Assembly: GCF_002197755.1 (NCBI RefSeq) | Contig: NZ_NHOT01000005.1 | Span: 62,001-126,000, forward strand | Source: Pedobacter sp. AJM | Lineage (GTDB): Bacteria; Bacteroidota; Bacteroidia; Sphingobacteriales; Sphingobacteriaceae | DNA length: 64,000 bases | Direction: 5' to 3' | In this document: positions 1-8,932 of the stretch, piece after piece | How the letters are laid out: every line of letters begins with the position of its first letter | How positions within the stretch are numbered: the stretch's first letter is position 1 | The notes under the pieces: model-generated | What the model saw: the letters and a program-made list of their open reading frames with translations, nothing else | The model's database searches: none | What the model was told of the DNA's origin: nothing | Made by a program: the position numbers and the translations under genes

Positions 1-356
1 GTGATTACTTTTTTCTTAACCGCAAATTCTTTTAGTTCTTTATTGGCTTTAGTGTGGTCTTCCAGCATTTTTGCAGCGAAATCCTTTACCTCCTGGCTTG
101 AAGCATTTTTTTGTGCAATTTTGGCGGCCTCCACTTCCATAATACCACCCACTGCGGCTTTTCTCAAGAAATTCGCACCAGCCTCATCAATACCGGATTC
201 TACCACTTCCGATCCGGCAACATGATTCCCATTAACCATAGTGGTATCACCGCTAACGCTGTCTTTTGTGGTAGAAGATTTCTTGTCTGCGGTTTGGCAA
301 GCCTGAAAACTCATGGACGCTGCAACTATCGTTGATAAAATAAATATCTTTTTCAT
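1..356 (-). CDS. DUF4142 lipoprotein, partial (3' end outside window)
   Basis: The minus strand reads from an ATG at 356 to the window edge without a stop, so only the first ~118 residues are visible. It opens with a lipoprotein signal (MKKIFILSTIV...FQAC, Cys near residue 20), then a Ser/Thr-rich linker and the segment FLRKAAVGGIMEVEAAKIAQ followed by NASSQEVKDFAAKMLEDH. That Ala/Glu-rich helical pattern is typical of DUF4142 proteins, which have a ferritin-like four-helix fold and are usually secreted or envelope-anchored; their biochemical role is not established. The family is common in several copies in Pedobacter-like genomes. The call rests on this helical motif and the lipobox. Confidence 0.8.
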   Translation of the reverse strand, partial: MKKIFILSTIVAASMSFQACQTADKKSSTTKDSVSGDTTMVNGNHVAGSEVVESGIDEAGANFLRKAAVGGIMEVEAAKIAQKNASSQEVKDFAAKMLEDHTKANKELKEFAVKKKVI

Positions 357-735
357 GTTAATCTATTTGTTTTTGATATTTAACTTAACAAGCGTTGCAG
401 GAAAAGGTTTGCTATGCTGGTACAGGATCAGTAGCGGAACGTTCTTACAAAAATGATCACACTCGATAGATCCTCTTCCGGACTAGAGCAGTTGGCCTGG
501 CAATGAAGTGAAGCAATCTCTTTTAAAAAAGATTTTAATAAAGAATCAGTCGGCTAGAGCCATACTGTACGAAGATATCTTTAATCGTCGTCATTGCTGA
601 GGAAGGCTTTCTCAGCTAACGAAGCAATCTTTTTTACGGTCTCTTCGGGTAAGATTGCTTCAGCTTCGCGATGACGATCGTTAATCAGCACAATTTATCC
701 CGCAGATATTAGCGGAAAACGTACTCAGTTTAAAA
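357..735. other. Intergenic region with dispersed palindromic repeat
   Basis: There is no convincing gene here. The right half holds a palindromic repeat (585-681) of the same family as the array at 47.8-48.4 kb. A shorter degenerate left arm (GTGAAGCAATCTC) sits at 508-520. Confidence 0.6.
585..681. repeat. Palindromic dispersed repeat (solitary copy)
   Basis: The left arm GTCATTGC (590-597) pairs with GCGATGAC (668-675), and the inner arm GAAGCAATCT (621-630) pairs with AGATTGCTT (652-660). The same two arm pairs define each unit of the tandem array at 47787-48426, so this is a single dispersed copy of one repeat family. Transcribed, it would fold into a long imperfect hairpin. Confidence 0.75.
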
Positions 736-1227
736 TTAGTTCCTCATATTGATAAACTGTAAAGGCTGATCGAAATCTTCAGACCTGCATAAACTAATTA
801 CGGCCTGGAGGTCATCTATCTTTTTTGCTGTAACCCTAACCTGATCATCCATGATAGACGGCTGTACCTTTAAGCCACTAGCTTTAATCTTCGCCACTAC
901 CTTTTTGGCGGCTTCCTTATCTAAGCCTTCCTTAATGGTAATTTCTTTTCGGATCATATTGCCGGAAGCGATGGTTTCCTTACCAAAATCCATACTTTTA
1001 GGGTCAAGATTCTGCTTCATCATCCTGGAAATAATTGAACCTTCTATCGCTTTTAGACGCATATCATCTTCGGTCACAATGGTTACAATATTCGTTTTTT
1101 TATCCAGATCGACAGTACTTTTTGAACCGTTGAAATCAAAACGGTTCAATATTTCTTTTTTAGCATTGTTAATGGCGTTGTCAAGAGTCTGCGCATCAAC
1201 TTTACTTACAATATCAAAAGAAGGCAT
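736..1227 (-). CDS. YajQ family nucleotide-binding protein
   Basis: This 163-residue protein begins MPSFDIVSKVD and carries the family-typical segments LDNAINNAKKEILNRFDFNG and VRVTAKKIDDLQAVI, with a C-terminus ending LQFINMRN. YajQ/UPF0234 proteins have two ferredoxin-like repeats; homologues in Xanthomonas and Pseudomonas bind cyclic di-GMP, and others bind nucleotides or tRNA. The start was set at the ATG at 1227 because the 44 codons upstream encode a hydrophobic stretch that does not belong to the family, and MPSFD is the usual N-terminus. It is divergent from the histone-like gene at 1303. No cyclic di-GMP turnover gene lies in the window. Confidence 0.93.
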   Translation of the reverse strand: MPSFDIVSKVDAQTLDNAINNAKKEILNRFDFNGSKSTVDLDKKTNIVTIVTEDDMRLKAIEGSIISRMMKQNLDPKSMDFGKETIASGNMIRKEITIKEGLDKEAAKKVVAKIKASGLKVQPSIMDDQVRVTAKKIDDLQAVISLCRSEDFDQPLQFINMRN

Positions 1228-1302
1228 GGTTTTAGCTTTAAAGTAAAAAATTAGTAGATTTAAAAAGAAATAAATCGGTTTCACAAAAAAACGAAAAATA
1301 AT

Positions 1303-1935
1303 ATGAAAACCACTAAAGCAAAGTCTCAAAAAGTAACTAAAAAAGATGCAAAGAAACAATTAGAACAATCGTTAACCGCTCAATTTTTAGAGGTGATTAT
1401 GAGCCTCGGCCATGATGCATCAGAGATTAGTACCGAAGTGGCCAAAGCAAGCAAACGTGTGGCAAAAAAATTAACCAAAAAATTTACGGTAATTAAAGCC
1501 GATGTTGGGCATAAAATTGATGGCATCCTTCATTCATCTAAAGAAACAGCAGCCGAAATTAAGACACCGGTAACAAAGGCAGCAAATAAAGCAGAAAAAA
1601 GTGTAGCGAAAGTGGTAAAAAAAGCCGTCGCCAAAGCCAAACCAGTGGTACAAAGTGTTAAGGTTGCAGCCATCGCTACAGAAGAAAAAGCAGAAAAGGC
1701 CATTGCTAAACCAGTTAAAGCAGTGAAACCTACGGTAAAGAATATAGCGAAAGTTGTTCAGCCAAAAATTGAATCGGCTAAAGAAGCGGTTGCTGAAGCT
1801 ACTGAGCAGGCAGCAGGCACCGTTAAAAAATCAATAAGAAAAGCAACCGTTACGGCTAAAGATGTAATAAGTGAGGCAAAAGAGAAGGTTGAACCTGTAG
1901 TTAAAAAAGTGGTAAAGGCTCCGGTAAAAAAATAA
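1303..1935 (+). CDS. Histone H1-like Lys/Ala-rich protein
   Basis: This 210-residue, very basic protein has a short less repetitive N-terminal part (QLEQSLTAQFLEVIMSLGHD, residues 21-40), then a long tail made almost only of Lys, Ala, Val, Glu and Thr with repeated AKPVxxxVK and KKAVAKAK-like blocks. That composition resembles eukaryotic H1 tails and bacterial H1-like proteins, which coat and compact DNA. The role here is inferred from composition only; a surface or phasin-like helical protein is the alternative. It is transcribed towards ppk1 and is followed by a strong hairpin terminator at 2000-2031. Confidence 0.7.
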   Translation: MKTTKAKSQKVTKKDAKKQLEQSLTAQFLEVIMSLGHDASEISTEVAKASKRVAKKLTKKFTVIKADVGHKIDGILHSSKETAAEIKTPVTKAANKAEKSVAKVVKKAVAKAKPVVQSVKVAAIATEEKAEKAIAKPVKAVKPTVKNIAKVVQPKIESAKEAVAEATEQAAGTVKKSIRKATVTAKDVISEAKEKVEPVVKKVVKAPVKK

Positions 1936-1999
1936 TGAATTAACGTTAACCTGTGTGTGAATTAACATGGACTTAACAAATTAATATGCAGTTTTGAAC

Positions 2000-2031
2000 A
2001 TCCCTGTTTCGGCAGGGATTTTTATTTTTTT
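2000..2031 (+). terminator. Rho-independent terminator between H1-like gene and ppk1
   Basis: A perfect 7-bp stem, ATCCCTG (2000-2006) with CAGGGAT (2013-2019), has a 6-nt loop and a T-rich tail running to 2031. It ends only two bases before the ppk1 start codon, so it doubles as a possible 5' leader hairpin of ppk1. Confidence 0.8.
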
Positions 2032-2033
2032 AA

Positions 2034-4094
2034 ATGAGCAAGAAGAAGATACCATTTTTAAATCGTGAAATTAGCTGGCTTTACTTTAATGACCGCGTAT
2101 TACAGGAAGCTGCCGATGAAACTGTGCCGCTTATCGAAAGAATAAAGTTTTTATCCATCTTTTCATCCAATCTGGAAGAATTTTACCGGGTAAGGGTAGC
2201 TACAATGACCCGCTTAACCAATCTGAATGATAAAGCTAAAGCACTTCTGGGTTTTAATCCGCGTAAAATCCTGAATGAAATCAAAAATATTGTGGTGAAA
2301 CAGGAGCGGAAATTCGATCAGCTTTTTCAGGCAACTTTGATCAATGAGCTCGCACAAAACAGAATCTTTATCTTAAACGATACACAGCTAAACGTAAGCC
2401 GAGGTGAATTTGTAAAGAATCACTTTCGTGATAAAATCCTGTCGAACGTGGTTCCCATTATGCTGGATATGGACAAACCTTTCCCGGAACTGAAAGACCG
2501 GTATCTGTATTTCTTTGTCAAGCTTTCCAAAAAAGATACCAAGATCAGAGAGAAGTATGCCCTAATTGAGATTCCGCCTAATTTACCCCGGTTTCTGGTA
2601 CTGCCTGAAACCAACGATCTGAAATTTATTATTCTGGCTGAGGACATTATCAGGTACTGCCTAGATGATATTTTTTATGTATTTACATATGATAACCTGG
2701 AGGCTTATTCCATTCAGCTCACCAGGGATGCCGAATTGGATATCGACAAAAACATTAACGATAAATTTATTGAAGATTTAAAAAGTAGCCTGGAAAAACG
2801 GAAAAAGGGTAAACCTATGCGCTTGCTCTATGATTCAGCCATGCCACTCAATATGCTGACAGTCCTGGTGAATAAGCTGAAGCTGGAAGCCGAAAGTTTG
2901 ATTCCCGGCAACAGGTACCATAAGTTTGGTGATTTTATTGCTTTCCCCAATGTGGGAAAAAAGGAACTGGAATATGCGCCTAATGTCCCGCTTAAGGTGC
3001 ATGAATTGCATCGCACACAGAGTATGTTCAATAAAGTTGCGCAACGCGATTACCTGGTTAATCTTCCATACCAGTCTTATGACTACATTATTCTTTTCCT
3101 CCGTGAAGCGGCCATAGATCCGAAGGTTACCGAAATTCAGATTACTTTATACCGCCTGGCTGAAAATTCAAAAGTAATTAATGCCCTGATCAATGCCGCA
3201 AAAAACGGAAAGGCCGTATCGGTATTACTGGAATTAAAAGCCCGTTTTGATGAACAGGCCAATATTTTCTGGACAACCCGTTTAATGGAAGAGGGCGTTA
3301 AGGTGAACTATGGCTTAACAGATTATAAAGTACATTCTAAAATCTGTCTGGTGAAAAGGATTGAAAAAGAAAAAACGGTTTATTACGCCAATCTGGCAAC
3401 GGGTAATTTCAATGAAAAAACAGCCGGGTTGTATTGCGACCACAGTATTTTCACTGCGCGTAAAGAAATTACCAATGATCTGGTTAAGTTGTTTGACGCT
3501 TTAAGCAAACGCACGGTAATAAAGGGGTATAAACATTTAATTGTATCTCCAATGGAAAGCAGATCTAAACTGGTGAATTTTATTAACCGGGAGATCAGAA
3601 ATGCAAAGGCCGGAAAAATTGCATACATCATGCTCAAGGTGAACAGCCTGGCTGATGAGGGCATTATTTCCAAACTTTACGATGCCAGCAATGCAGGCGT
3701 AAAAATACAACTGATTATCCGCGGAATTTGCTGTCTGGTACCAGGGGTGAAAGGCTTTAGCGAAAACATTACGGCCATTAGCATCATTGATAAATTTCTG
3801 GAACATGCCCGCGTATATATTTTCAGTAACAACGGTAAAAATGATATGTATTTATCATCTGCCGACCTGATGAGCAGGAATTTCGAGCATCGGGTAGAAG
3901 TTGGCTTTCCGGTTCTGGATCCTGATGTGAAACAAGAAATTCAGGATATTATTGATTTGCAACTGCAGGACAATACCAAGGCACGTCAGATTAATGCATT
4001 AAACAATAACAAGTATCATAAAAACAGGTTAAGTAAAAAAATCAGGGCACAAGTTGATACTTATAACTACTTAAAAACCAAGCACCAATCATAA
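2034..4094 (+). CDS. ppk1: Polyphosphate kinase 1
   Basis: PPK1 reversibly polymerises the gamma-phosphate of ATP into inorganic polyphosphate, using a phosphohistidine intermediate. The 686-residue length matches the family. The N-terminus NREISWLYFNDRVLQEA is the classic PPK1 opening, which fixes the start at 2034. The catalytic His lies in YKVHSKICLV (H434) and the second conserved His in EHARVYIF (H591), corresponding to the two essential histidines of the E. coli enzyme. The stop overlaps the ATG of the exopolyphosphatase gene by one base, so the pair should be translationally coupled. The start codon follows directly on a terminator hairpin, an unusual position. Confidence 0.97.
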   Translation: MSKKKIPFLNREISWLYFNDRVLQEAADETVPLIERIKFLSIFSSNLEEFYRVRVATMTRLTNLNDKAKALLGFNPRKILNEIKNIVVKQERKFDQLFQATLINELAQNRIFILNDTQLNVSRGEFVKNHFRDKILSNVVPIMLDMDKPFPELKDRYLYFFVKLSKKDTKIREKYALIEIPPNLPRFLVLPETNDLKFIILAEDIIRYCLDDIFYVFTYDNLEAYSIQLTRDAELDIDKNINDKFIEDLKSSLEKRKKGKPMRLLYDSAMPLNMLTVLVNKLKLEAESLIPGNRYHKFGDFIAFPNVGKKELEYAPNVPLKVHELHRTQSMFNKVAQRDYLVNLPYQSYDYIILFLREAAIDPKVTEIQITLYRLAENSKVINALINAAKNGKAVSVLLELKARFDEQANIFWTTRLMEEGVKVNYGLTDYKVHSKICLVKRIEKEKTVYYANLATGNFNEKTAGLYCDHSIFTARKEITNDLVKLFDALSKRTVIKGYKHLIVSPMESRSKLVNFINREIRNAKAGKIAYIMLKVNSLADEGIISKLYDASNAGVKIQLIIRGICCLVPGVKGFSENITAISIIDKFLEHARVYIFSNNGKNDMYLSSADLMSRNFEHRVEVGFPVLDPDVKQEIQDIIDLQLQDNTKARQINALNNNKYHKNRLSKKIRAQVDTYNYLKTKHQS

Positions 4095-4984
4095 TGTTAA
4101 GATACGCAGCTATAGATATCGGTTCTAACGCGGTAAGGCTACTCATTGCTGATATCAGCAAACACGATGGCGAATTCAAATACAAAAAAAACACTTTAAT
4201 CCGTGTGCCACTTCGTTTAGGTGATGACGCCTTTCTGGATAAACAGATTTCAGAAAAAAAAACCGGAGACCTGATCAAAACCATGGCAGCTTTCAAAAAC
4301 CTGATGGATGTTTATCACGTATCTGAATACCTGGCATGCGCTACTTCAGCTATGCGCGAGGCCAAAAACGGTGCAGAAATCGTTAAATGGATCAAGGAAA
4401 AAACTGAAATTAACCTGGAGATTATAGAAGGGCAGCGGGAAGCCAATATCATTTACGCCAACCACATTGAGGCAGACCTTGATGACAGCAAAACGTATCT
4501 GTATATTGATGTGGGCGGAGGCAGTACAGAACTTTCTGTTTTTGTGAAGGGAACACCGCAGATCTCCAGATCTTTTGATATTGGTACCATCCGAATGCTG
4601 GATAATCAGGATAAGGAAGAAACCTGGGAAGAAATGAAGGAATGGGTGAAAGAACATACCAAGGGCCATAAGCATCTTGCCGGAATTGGCACCGGCGGCA
4701 ATATCAATAAGCTTTTCAGGATGAGCGAAGAGAAAGACCATGCACCACTTTCACTGCAAAAGCTGAATGCGCTTTATAATAAACTTACCAGTTATTCCTT
4801 AAAGGAAAGAATTAATACCCTGCACCTTAATCCTGACCGTGCTGATGTGATTATCCCGGCGAGTGAGATTTATTTAACGCTGATGAAATGGACAGGTATC
4901 AAGCAACTCTATGTTCCAAAGGTGGGAATGGCCGATGGAATTATTAAGTTATTAATTGAAGAGAATTTAAAGCCGGCGCTTTAA
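4094..4984 (+). CDS. ppx: Ppx/GppA-type exopolyphosphatase
   Basis: The protein has 296 residues and the actin-like ATPase fold of the Ppx/GppA family. The N-terminal phosphate loop is AAIDIGSNAVRLLIAD (residues 5-20) and the second phosphate loop is DVGGGSTELSVF (from ~139). It lacks the C-terminal HD domain of long enzymes, so it belongs to the short two-domain form. Such proteins release phosphate from polyphosphate ends or hydrolyse pppGpp. The one-base overlap with ppk1 supports polyphosphate as substrate, so synthesis and breakdown are co-expressed. It converges on pgl across a shared hairpin. Confidence 0.93.
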   Translation: MLRYAAIDIGSNAVRLLIADISKHDGEFKYKKNTLIRVPLRLGDDAFLDKQISEKKTGDLIKTMAAFKNLMDVYHVSEYLACATSAMREAKNGAEIVKWIKEKTEINLEIIEGQREANIIYANHIEADLDDSKTYLYIDVGGGSTELSVFVKGTPQISRSFDIGTIRMLDNQDKEETWEEMKEWVKEHTKGHKHLAGIGTGGNINKLFRMSEEKDHAPLSLQKLNALYNKLTSYSLKERINTLHLNPDRADVIIPASEIYLTLMKWTGIKQLYVPKVGMADGIIKLLIEENLKPAL

Positions 4985-5013
4985 GTTCAACTTACGCCAA
5001 GTATAAATTAACC

Positions 5014-5044
5014 AACCCATAAGGTCTTCAAAACCTTATGGGTT
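5014..5044. terminator. Bidirectional hairpin between ppx and pgl
   Basis: A perfect 12-bp inverted repeat, AACCCATAAGGT (5014-5025) with ACCTTATGGGTT (5033-5044), has a 7-nt loop. It lies in the 78-bp gap between two convergent genes and probably ends both transcripts, although neither side has a long T run. Confidence 0.6.
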
Positions 5045-5062
5045 AATAGTATTAAATGGTTA

Positions 5063-5788
5063 TTACTCTTCCAGTAATCTGGTTGCAGCTTCGTCGGTAA
5101 ACCAGGTCAGTTTTCCATCAATCGGATCAATTAACTGTGAAGGATACAGATCGAAATTTTTCTCCTCATCATTAATCACATGTTTTAAAGCTTCTGCCTT
5201 ATTTTCTCCAAAAACCAAGAAAGCCACATTATCTGCCTTATTAATTAAAGGAGCAGTGAAACTGATGCGGTAGGTATTTAATTTTTCAACAAACACGGCG
5301 GCCACATCAACTTCCTGATCCTTCACTAAAGTGGTATGAGGGAAAATGGATGCCGTATGCGCATCATCACCCATTCCTAAAAGGATAAGGTCGAATGCCG
5401 GATCTTCTCCGTTAAAGTGCTTGTCAATTGATTTTTTATATTCAATGGCTGCCTTTTCAGGTGCCAGTGTGGTATTTACATAAAAAATATGGTCTTCCTT
5501 AATTCCAAGTGGATCAAGCAAAGTCTTCTTTGCCATCAGGCCGTTGTAATTCTCATCTGTTGAAGGAACATTTCGCTCATCACCAAAAAAGAAATAAACC
5601 TTCTCCCAGTCAATTCGATGTTCACATTCCGTAGCCAGAAGGTGGTAAAGTGCCTTCGGCGAACTTCCACCGGTTAAAACAAAATTAAAGCGATCGTTTT
5701 CTTCAATTGACATTTCGGCGATTTTGATCACGTAATCTGCTAAATCCTGATTTAATTCTTCGAGGGTTTTGTATATCAGTAGGTTCAT
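5063..5788 (-). CDS. pgl: 6-phosphogluconolactonase
   Basis: This enzyme hydrolyses 6-phosphogluconolactone to 6-phosphogluconate, step two of the oxidative pentose phosphate pathway. The DevB/SOL-type signature is present: FVLTGGSSPKALYHLL near residue 35, then FFFGDERNVPSTDENYNGLM near residue 78. The start was placed at the ATG at 5788 (MNLLIYKTLEELNQ, 241 residues), because the upstream in-frame extension lies in AT-rich leader sequence and lacks similarity to the family. It is last in the operon ppgK-gnd-zwf-pgl, 83 bp after zwf. Confidence 0.95.
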   Translation of the reverse strand: MNLLIYKTLEELNQDLADYVIKIAEMSIEENDRFNFVLTGGSSPKALYHLLATECEHRIDWEKVYFFFGDERNVPSTDENYNGLMAKKTLLDPLGIKEDHIFYVNTTLAPEKAAIEYKKSIDKHFNGEDPAFDLILLGMGDDAHTASIFPHTTLVKDQEVDVAAVFVEKLNTYRISFTAPLINKADNVAFLVFGENKAEALKHVINDEEKNFDLYPSQLIDPIDGKLTWFTDEAATRLLEE

Positions 5789-5871
5789 TATTTTAAAATA
5801 GACGTCCTTGCGAGTTATAATGCTATTCAATATACAGAGGCATCATACCTGGCAAGGACGAGATAAAAATA

Positions 5872-7386
5872 TTATTCTTTATTCTTTAAGGGCAGGTTAA
5901 ACCAGTGGAAACCATCGCGGGCAATTAAGGCCTCGGCTTCTTCAGGTCCCCAGCTGTCTGCCGGATAATTAGGAAAATTAATTGATTTTTTACTTTCCCA
6001 GGTATTTAAAATCGGCATCACCAATTCCCATGCCGCTTCTACCTGATCGCCACGCATAAATAGGGTTTGGTCACCCATCATGGCATCCAAAAGCAAGGTT
6101 TCGTAAGCCTCTGGGGTGTCGCCATCATAAGTGCCTTTATAGTCAAACACCATATCAACCGGATTTAAAACCATATCCAAACCAGGCCTTTTTGCCTGAA
6201 CCTGTAACCTGATGCTCATCTCTGGCTGAATGCTGATCACCAGGCGGTTTTGCTGCCAGTTTTCGGTTACACCCGAAGAAAAGATCTGATGGGGTACATC
6301 CCTGAACTGAATGGTAATCAAGGAAGAGGTTTGATTTAAGCGTTTTCCGGTTCTTAAATAGAACGGAATGCCCTGCCATCTCCAGTTGTCAATGTGGAAT
6401 TTTACTGCGGCGAAAGTTTCTGTATTAGAATGTGGATCTACACCTTTTTCCTGGCGGTAACCAGGTACCTCTTTTCCTTCTACCCAGCCTTTGCTGTATT
6501 GGCCCCGAACGGTATGAAAACGGATATCTTCAGCAGAGAACGGACGCATGGCTTTTAAAACTTCTACCTTACGGTTTCTGATTTCATCCGCATCAAAGTT
6601 GATCGGTGCTTCCATTCCAATTAAACAAAGCAATTGTAATAAATGATTCTGGATCATATCACGCAGCGCACCCGAACCTTCATAATAACCACCACGATCC
6701 TGAACACCTAATTGTTCGGTTACAGAAATCTGTACATGGTCAATGTATGTCCTGTTCCAAAGCGGTTCAAATAAAGAATTGGCAAAACGGAAAGCCATCA
6801 TATTCTGAACGGTTTCTTTACCCAAATAGTGATCGATGCGATAGATTTGTTTTTCGGTAAAAATAGTTCTTAATAGCGCATTTAACTCTTTTGCAGATTC
6901 TAAATCATGACCAAATGGTTTTTCGATCACAATCCGGCTATTGTCTTCATCTTCCGTCAGCTTATATTTGTGCAGATATTCTGCAATAACCGGAAAGAAA
7001 TTAGGTGCTACAGCCAGGTAGAAAATAATCTGTGTATCTGGACCGTATTCCTTTTGGTATTTTTCAACGGCATCCTTTAAGTTTTCAAAAGTCTTTGGTT
7101 GAGCAAAATCAGTAGGGCAGTAGTGGATGGTATTTCCAAAGTTATCCCATTTGTCTTTTTTTACCTTTCCGGAGCGAGAAAATTCATTTACTGCATCTTC
7201 CAGAGCAGCTTTATAGCTATCATCTGTAAATTCAGTTCTGCCGGTACCAATAATGGCAAACTTTTCAGGCATGTAACCTTCTATAAATAAATTATATAAG
7301 GCAGGAGCTAATTTTCTTTTATTTAAATCACCTGTACCACCAAATATGACAAATATCGTTGGGCTTAATGCGGCTTTAGTCTTCAT
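5872..7386 (-). CDS. zwf: Glucose-6-phosphate 1-dehydrogenase
   Basis: It oxidises glucose 6-phosphate to 6-phosphogluconolactone with reduction of NADP or NAD. The protein has 504 residues, normal for the family. The nucleotide-binding motif FGGTGDLNKRKLAP lies near residues 15-28, and the active-site signature RIDHYLGKE near 183-191 contains the catalytic His. EKPFGHD is the conserved loop before it. The gene lies 28 bp after gnd and 83 bp before pgl in one operon, so both flanking steps of the same pathway are co-transcribed. Confidence 0.98.
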   Translation of the reverse strand: MKTKAALSPTIFVIFGGTGDLNKRKLAPALYNLFIEGYMPEKFAIIGTGRTEFTDDSYKAALEDAVNEFSRSGKVKKDKWDNFGNTIHYCPTDFAQPKTFENLKDAVEKYQKEYGPDTQIIFYLAVAPNFFPVIAEYLHKYKLTEDEDNSRIVIEKPFGHDLESAKELNALLRTIFTEKQIYRIDHYLGKETVQNMMAFRFANSLFEPLWNRTYIDHVQISVTEQLGVQDRGGYYEGSGALRDMIQNHLLQLLCLIGMEAPINFDADEIRNRKVEVLKAMRPFSAEDIRFHTVRGQYSKGWVEGKEVPGYRQEKGVDPHSNTETFAAVKFHIDNWRWQGIPFYLRTGKRLNQTSSLITIQFRDVPHQIFSSGVTENWQQNRLVISIQPEMSIRLQVQAKRPGLDMVLNPVDMVFDYKGTYDGDTPEAYETLLLDAMMGDQTLFMRGDQVEAAWELVMPILNTWESKKSINFPNYPADSWGPEEAEALIARDGFHWFNLPLKNKE

Positions 7387-7414
7387 TTTATGTTTGACTT
7401 CTTGTAATTAAAAT

Positions 7415-8830
7415 TTATGATAGTTTATTCCAGTCGGCATGGAAAACACCTTCCTGATCAATACGCTCGAAAGTATGTGCGCCAAAAAAGTCCCGTTGTG
7501 CCTGTATAAGGTTAGAAGGCATCCTTGCCGTTGTAATGGTATCAAAATAAGTCAGTGTTGAGGCAAATGCCGGGATACCTATACCTGCGTTGATGCATGC
7601 TGAAATGGTTTTACGGGTTCCTGTCAGTGTATCTTTAATGATGTTCTGGATTCCGCCATCGCCGAATAAATGTTCAAGTGCGTTATCTTTATCATAGGCC
7701 TGATAAATATCTTCCAGAAACTTAGCCCTGATGATACATCCACCACGCCAGATTTTAGCGATTTCCTGTAACTGTAAATCATACTCATATTCTGTAGAGG
7801 CCTGAACCAATAAATGCATGCCTTGTGCATAAGCACTGATCATAGAGAAATAAAAAGCATCTTCCAATTCATCAACGGTAAGATTAATCTGGCTTTCTTT
7901 TTTGCCAAAAGCCTCTTCCAGTGATACCCTTAATTTTTTAAATTTAGATAAATCGCGGTTAGAAACGGCCTCATTAATGGTCGGGATAGGTAATTGTAAT
8001 TCCATTGAAACTTCTGAAGTCCATTTTCCTGTACCTTTAGAACGGGCTTCATCCTTAATCTGATCCAGCAGGTCGTTTTGGGTATCGGTATCTTTAAACA
8101 AGAAGATTTCAGCTGTAATTTCCAGCAGGAAAGACTGCAGCCTGCCTTCATTCCATTTTTTAAAGACCTTATAAATTTCTTCATTAGAGTAATTGAGGCC
8201 ATTTTTCAATACACCATATACTTCTGCAATGAGTTCCATAATGGCATATTCAATGCCGTTGTGCACCATTTTGACAAAGTGACCTGATGCTCCGGGACCT
8301 ATATAGGTAACACATGGATCAGCGCCAACTTTAGCCGCAACTGCATCGAAAACTTCCTTCACCACATCGTAGGCTTTTTTATCACCACCCGGCATCATGC
8401 TCGGACCGAAACGGGCACCTTCTTCTCCGCCGGAGATTCCCATTCCGAAGAAATGCAAACCATCTTTTTCCAATTCAGAAACCCTGCGGTTGGTATCGGT
8501 AAAATGTGAGTTACCGCTATCAATGATGATGTCACCTTTACTGAGCAAGGGTTTTAATTCTGTAATAACGCTATCTACTATGGGGCCGGCGGGTACCAGC
8601 AGAATCAGTGTTCTTGGCGATTGCAAGCTGTTAATGAAGGCTTCAATATCATTGAAACCCTTTAGCTCGTGTTTCTGCCCTTCTTCTTCCAGCTTGGAAA
8701 TCATTTTCTGATCTTTATCATAACCGGTTACGGCGAAACCCTTATCTGCCATGTTTAATAAAAGGTTGCGGCCCATGGTTCCTAAACCGATCATCCCCAA
8801 TTTGTATTTTTTTGACTCGTTATCTGACAT
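7415..8830 (-). CDS. gnd: 6-phosphogluconate dehydrogenase, decarboxylating
   Basis: It converts 6-phosphogluconate to ribulose 5-phosphate and CO2 with NADP. The 471-residue protein carries the Rossmann motif GLGTMGRNLLLNMADKG (residues 15-31), the substrate loop GISGGEEGARFGPSMMPGG and the catalytic Lys segment VKMVHNGIEY. The C-terminal segment AQRDFFGAHTFERID is also typical. It is second in the ppgK-gnd-zwf-pgl operon. A 102-bp gap separates it from ppgK, and CAAAATTA at 8851-8858 could be an internal -7 element reading towards gnd, though no good -33 partner was seen. Confidence 0.98.
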   Translation of the reverse strand: MSDNESKKYKLGMIGLGTMGRNLLLNMADKGFAVTGYDKDQKMISKLEEEGQKHELKGFNDIEAFINSLQSPRTLILLVPAGPIVDSVITELKPLLSKGDIIIDSGNSHFTDTNRRVSELEKDGLHFFGMGISGGEEGARFGPSMMPGGDKKAYDVVKEVFDAVAAKVGADPCVTYIGPGASGHFVKMVHNGIEYAIMELIAEVYGVLKNGLNYSNEEIYKVFKKWNEGRLQSFLLEITAEIFLFKDTDTQNDLLDQIKDEARSKGTGKWTSEVSMELQLPIPTINEAVSNRDLSKFKKLRVSLEEAFGKKESQINLTVDELEDAFYFSMISAYAQGMHLLVQASTEYEYDLQLQEIAKIWRGGCIIRAKFLEDIYQAYDKDNALEHLFGDGGIQNIIKDTLTGTRKTISACINAGIGIPAFASTLTYFDTITTARMPSNLIQAQRDFFGAHTFERIDQEGVFHADWNKLS

Positions 8831-8932
8831 TTTTAATTTTTTATAGTATTCAAAATTAGAACTTACAAATGAATATAGTTGATTTTGATGTTAAAAGATT
8901 GTAATAATTAACAACAGTACATAGTGTAAGTT

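Noticed and set aside
851..1246. 131-codon plus-strand frame
   Set aside because: It lies fully antisense to the well-supported YajQ gene.
4346..4741. 131-codon minus-strand frame
   Set aside because: It is antisense to ppx, which has clear family motifs.
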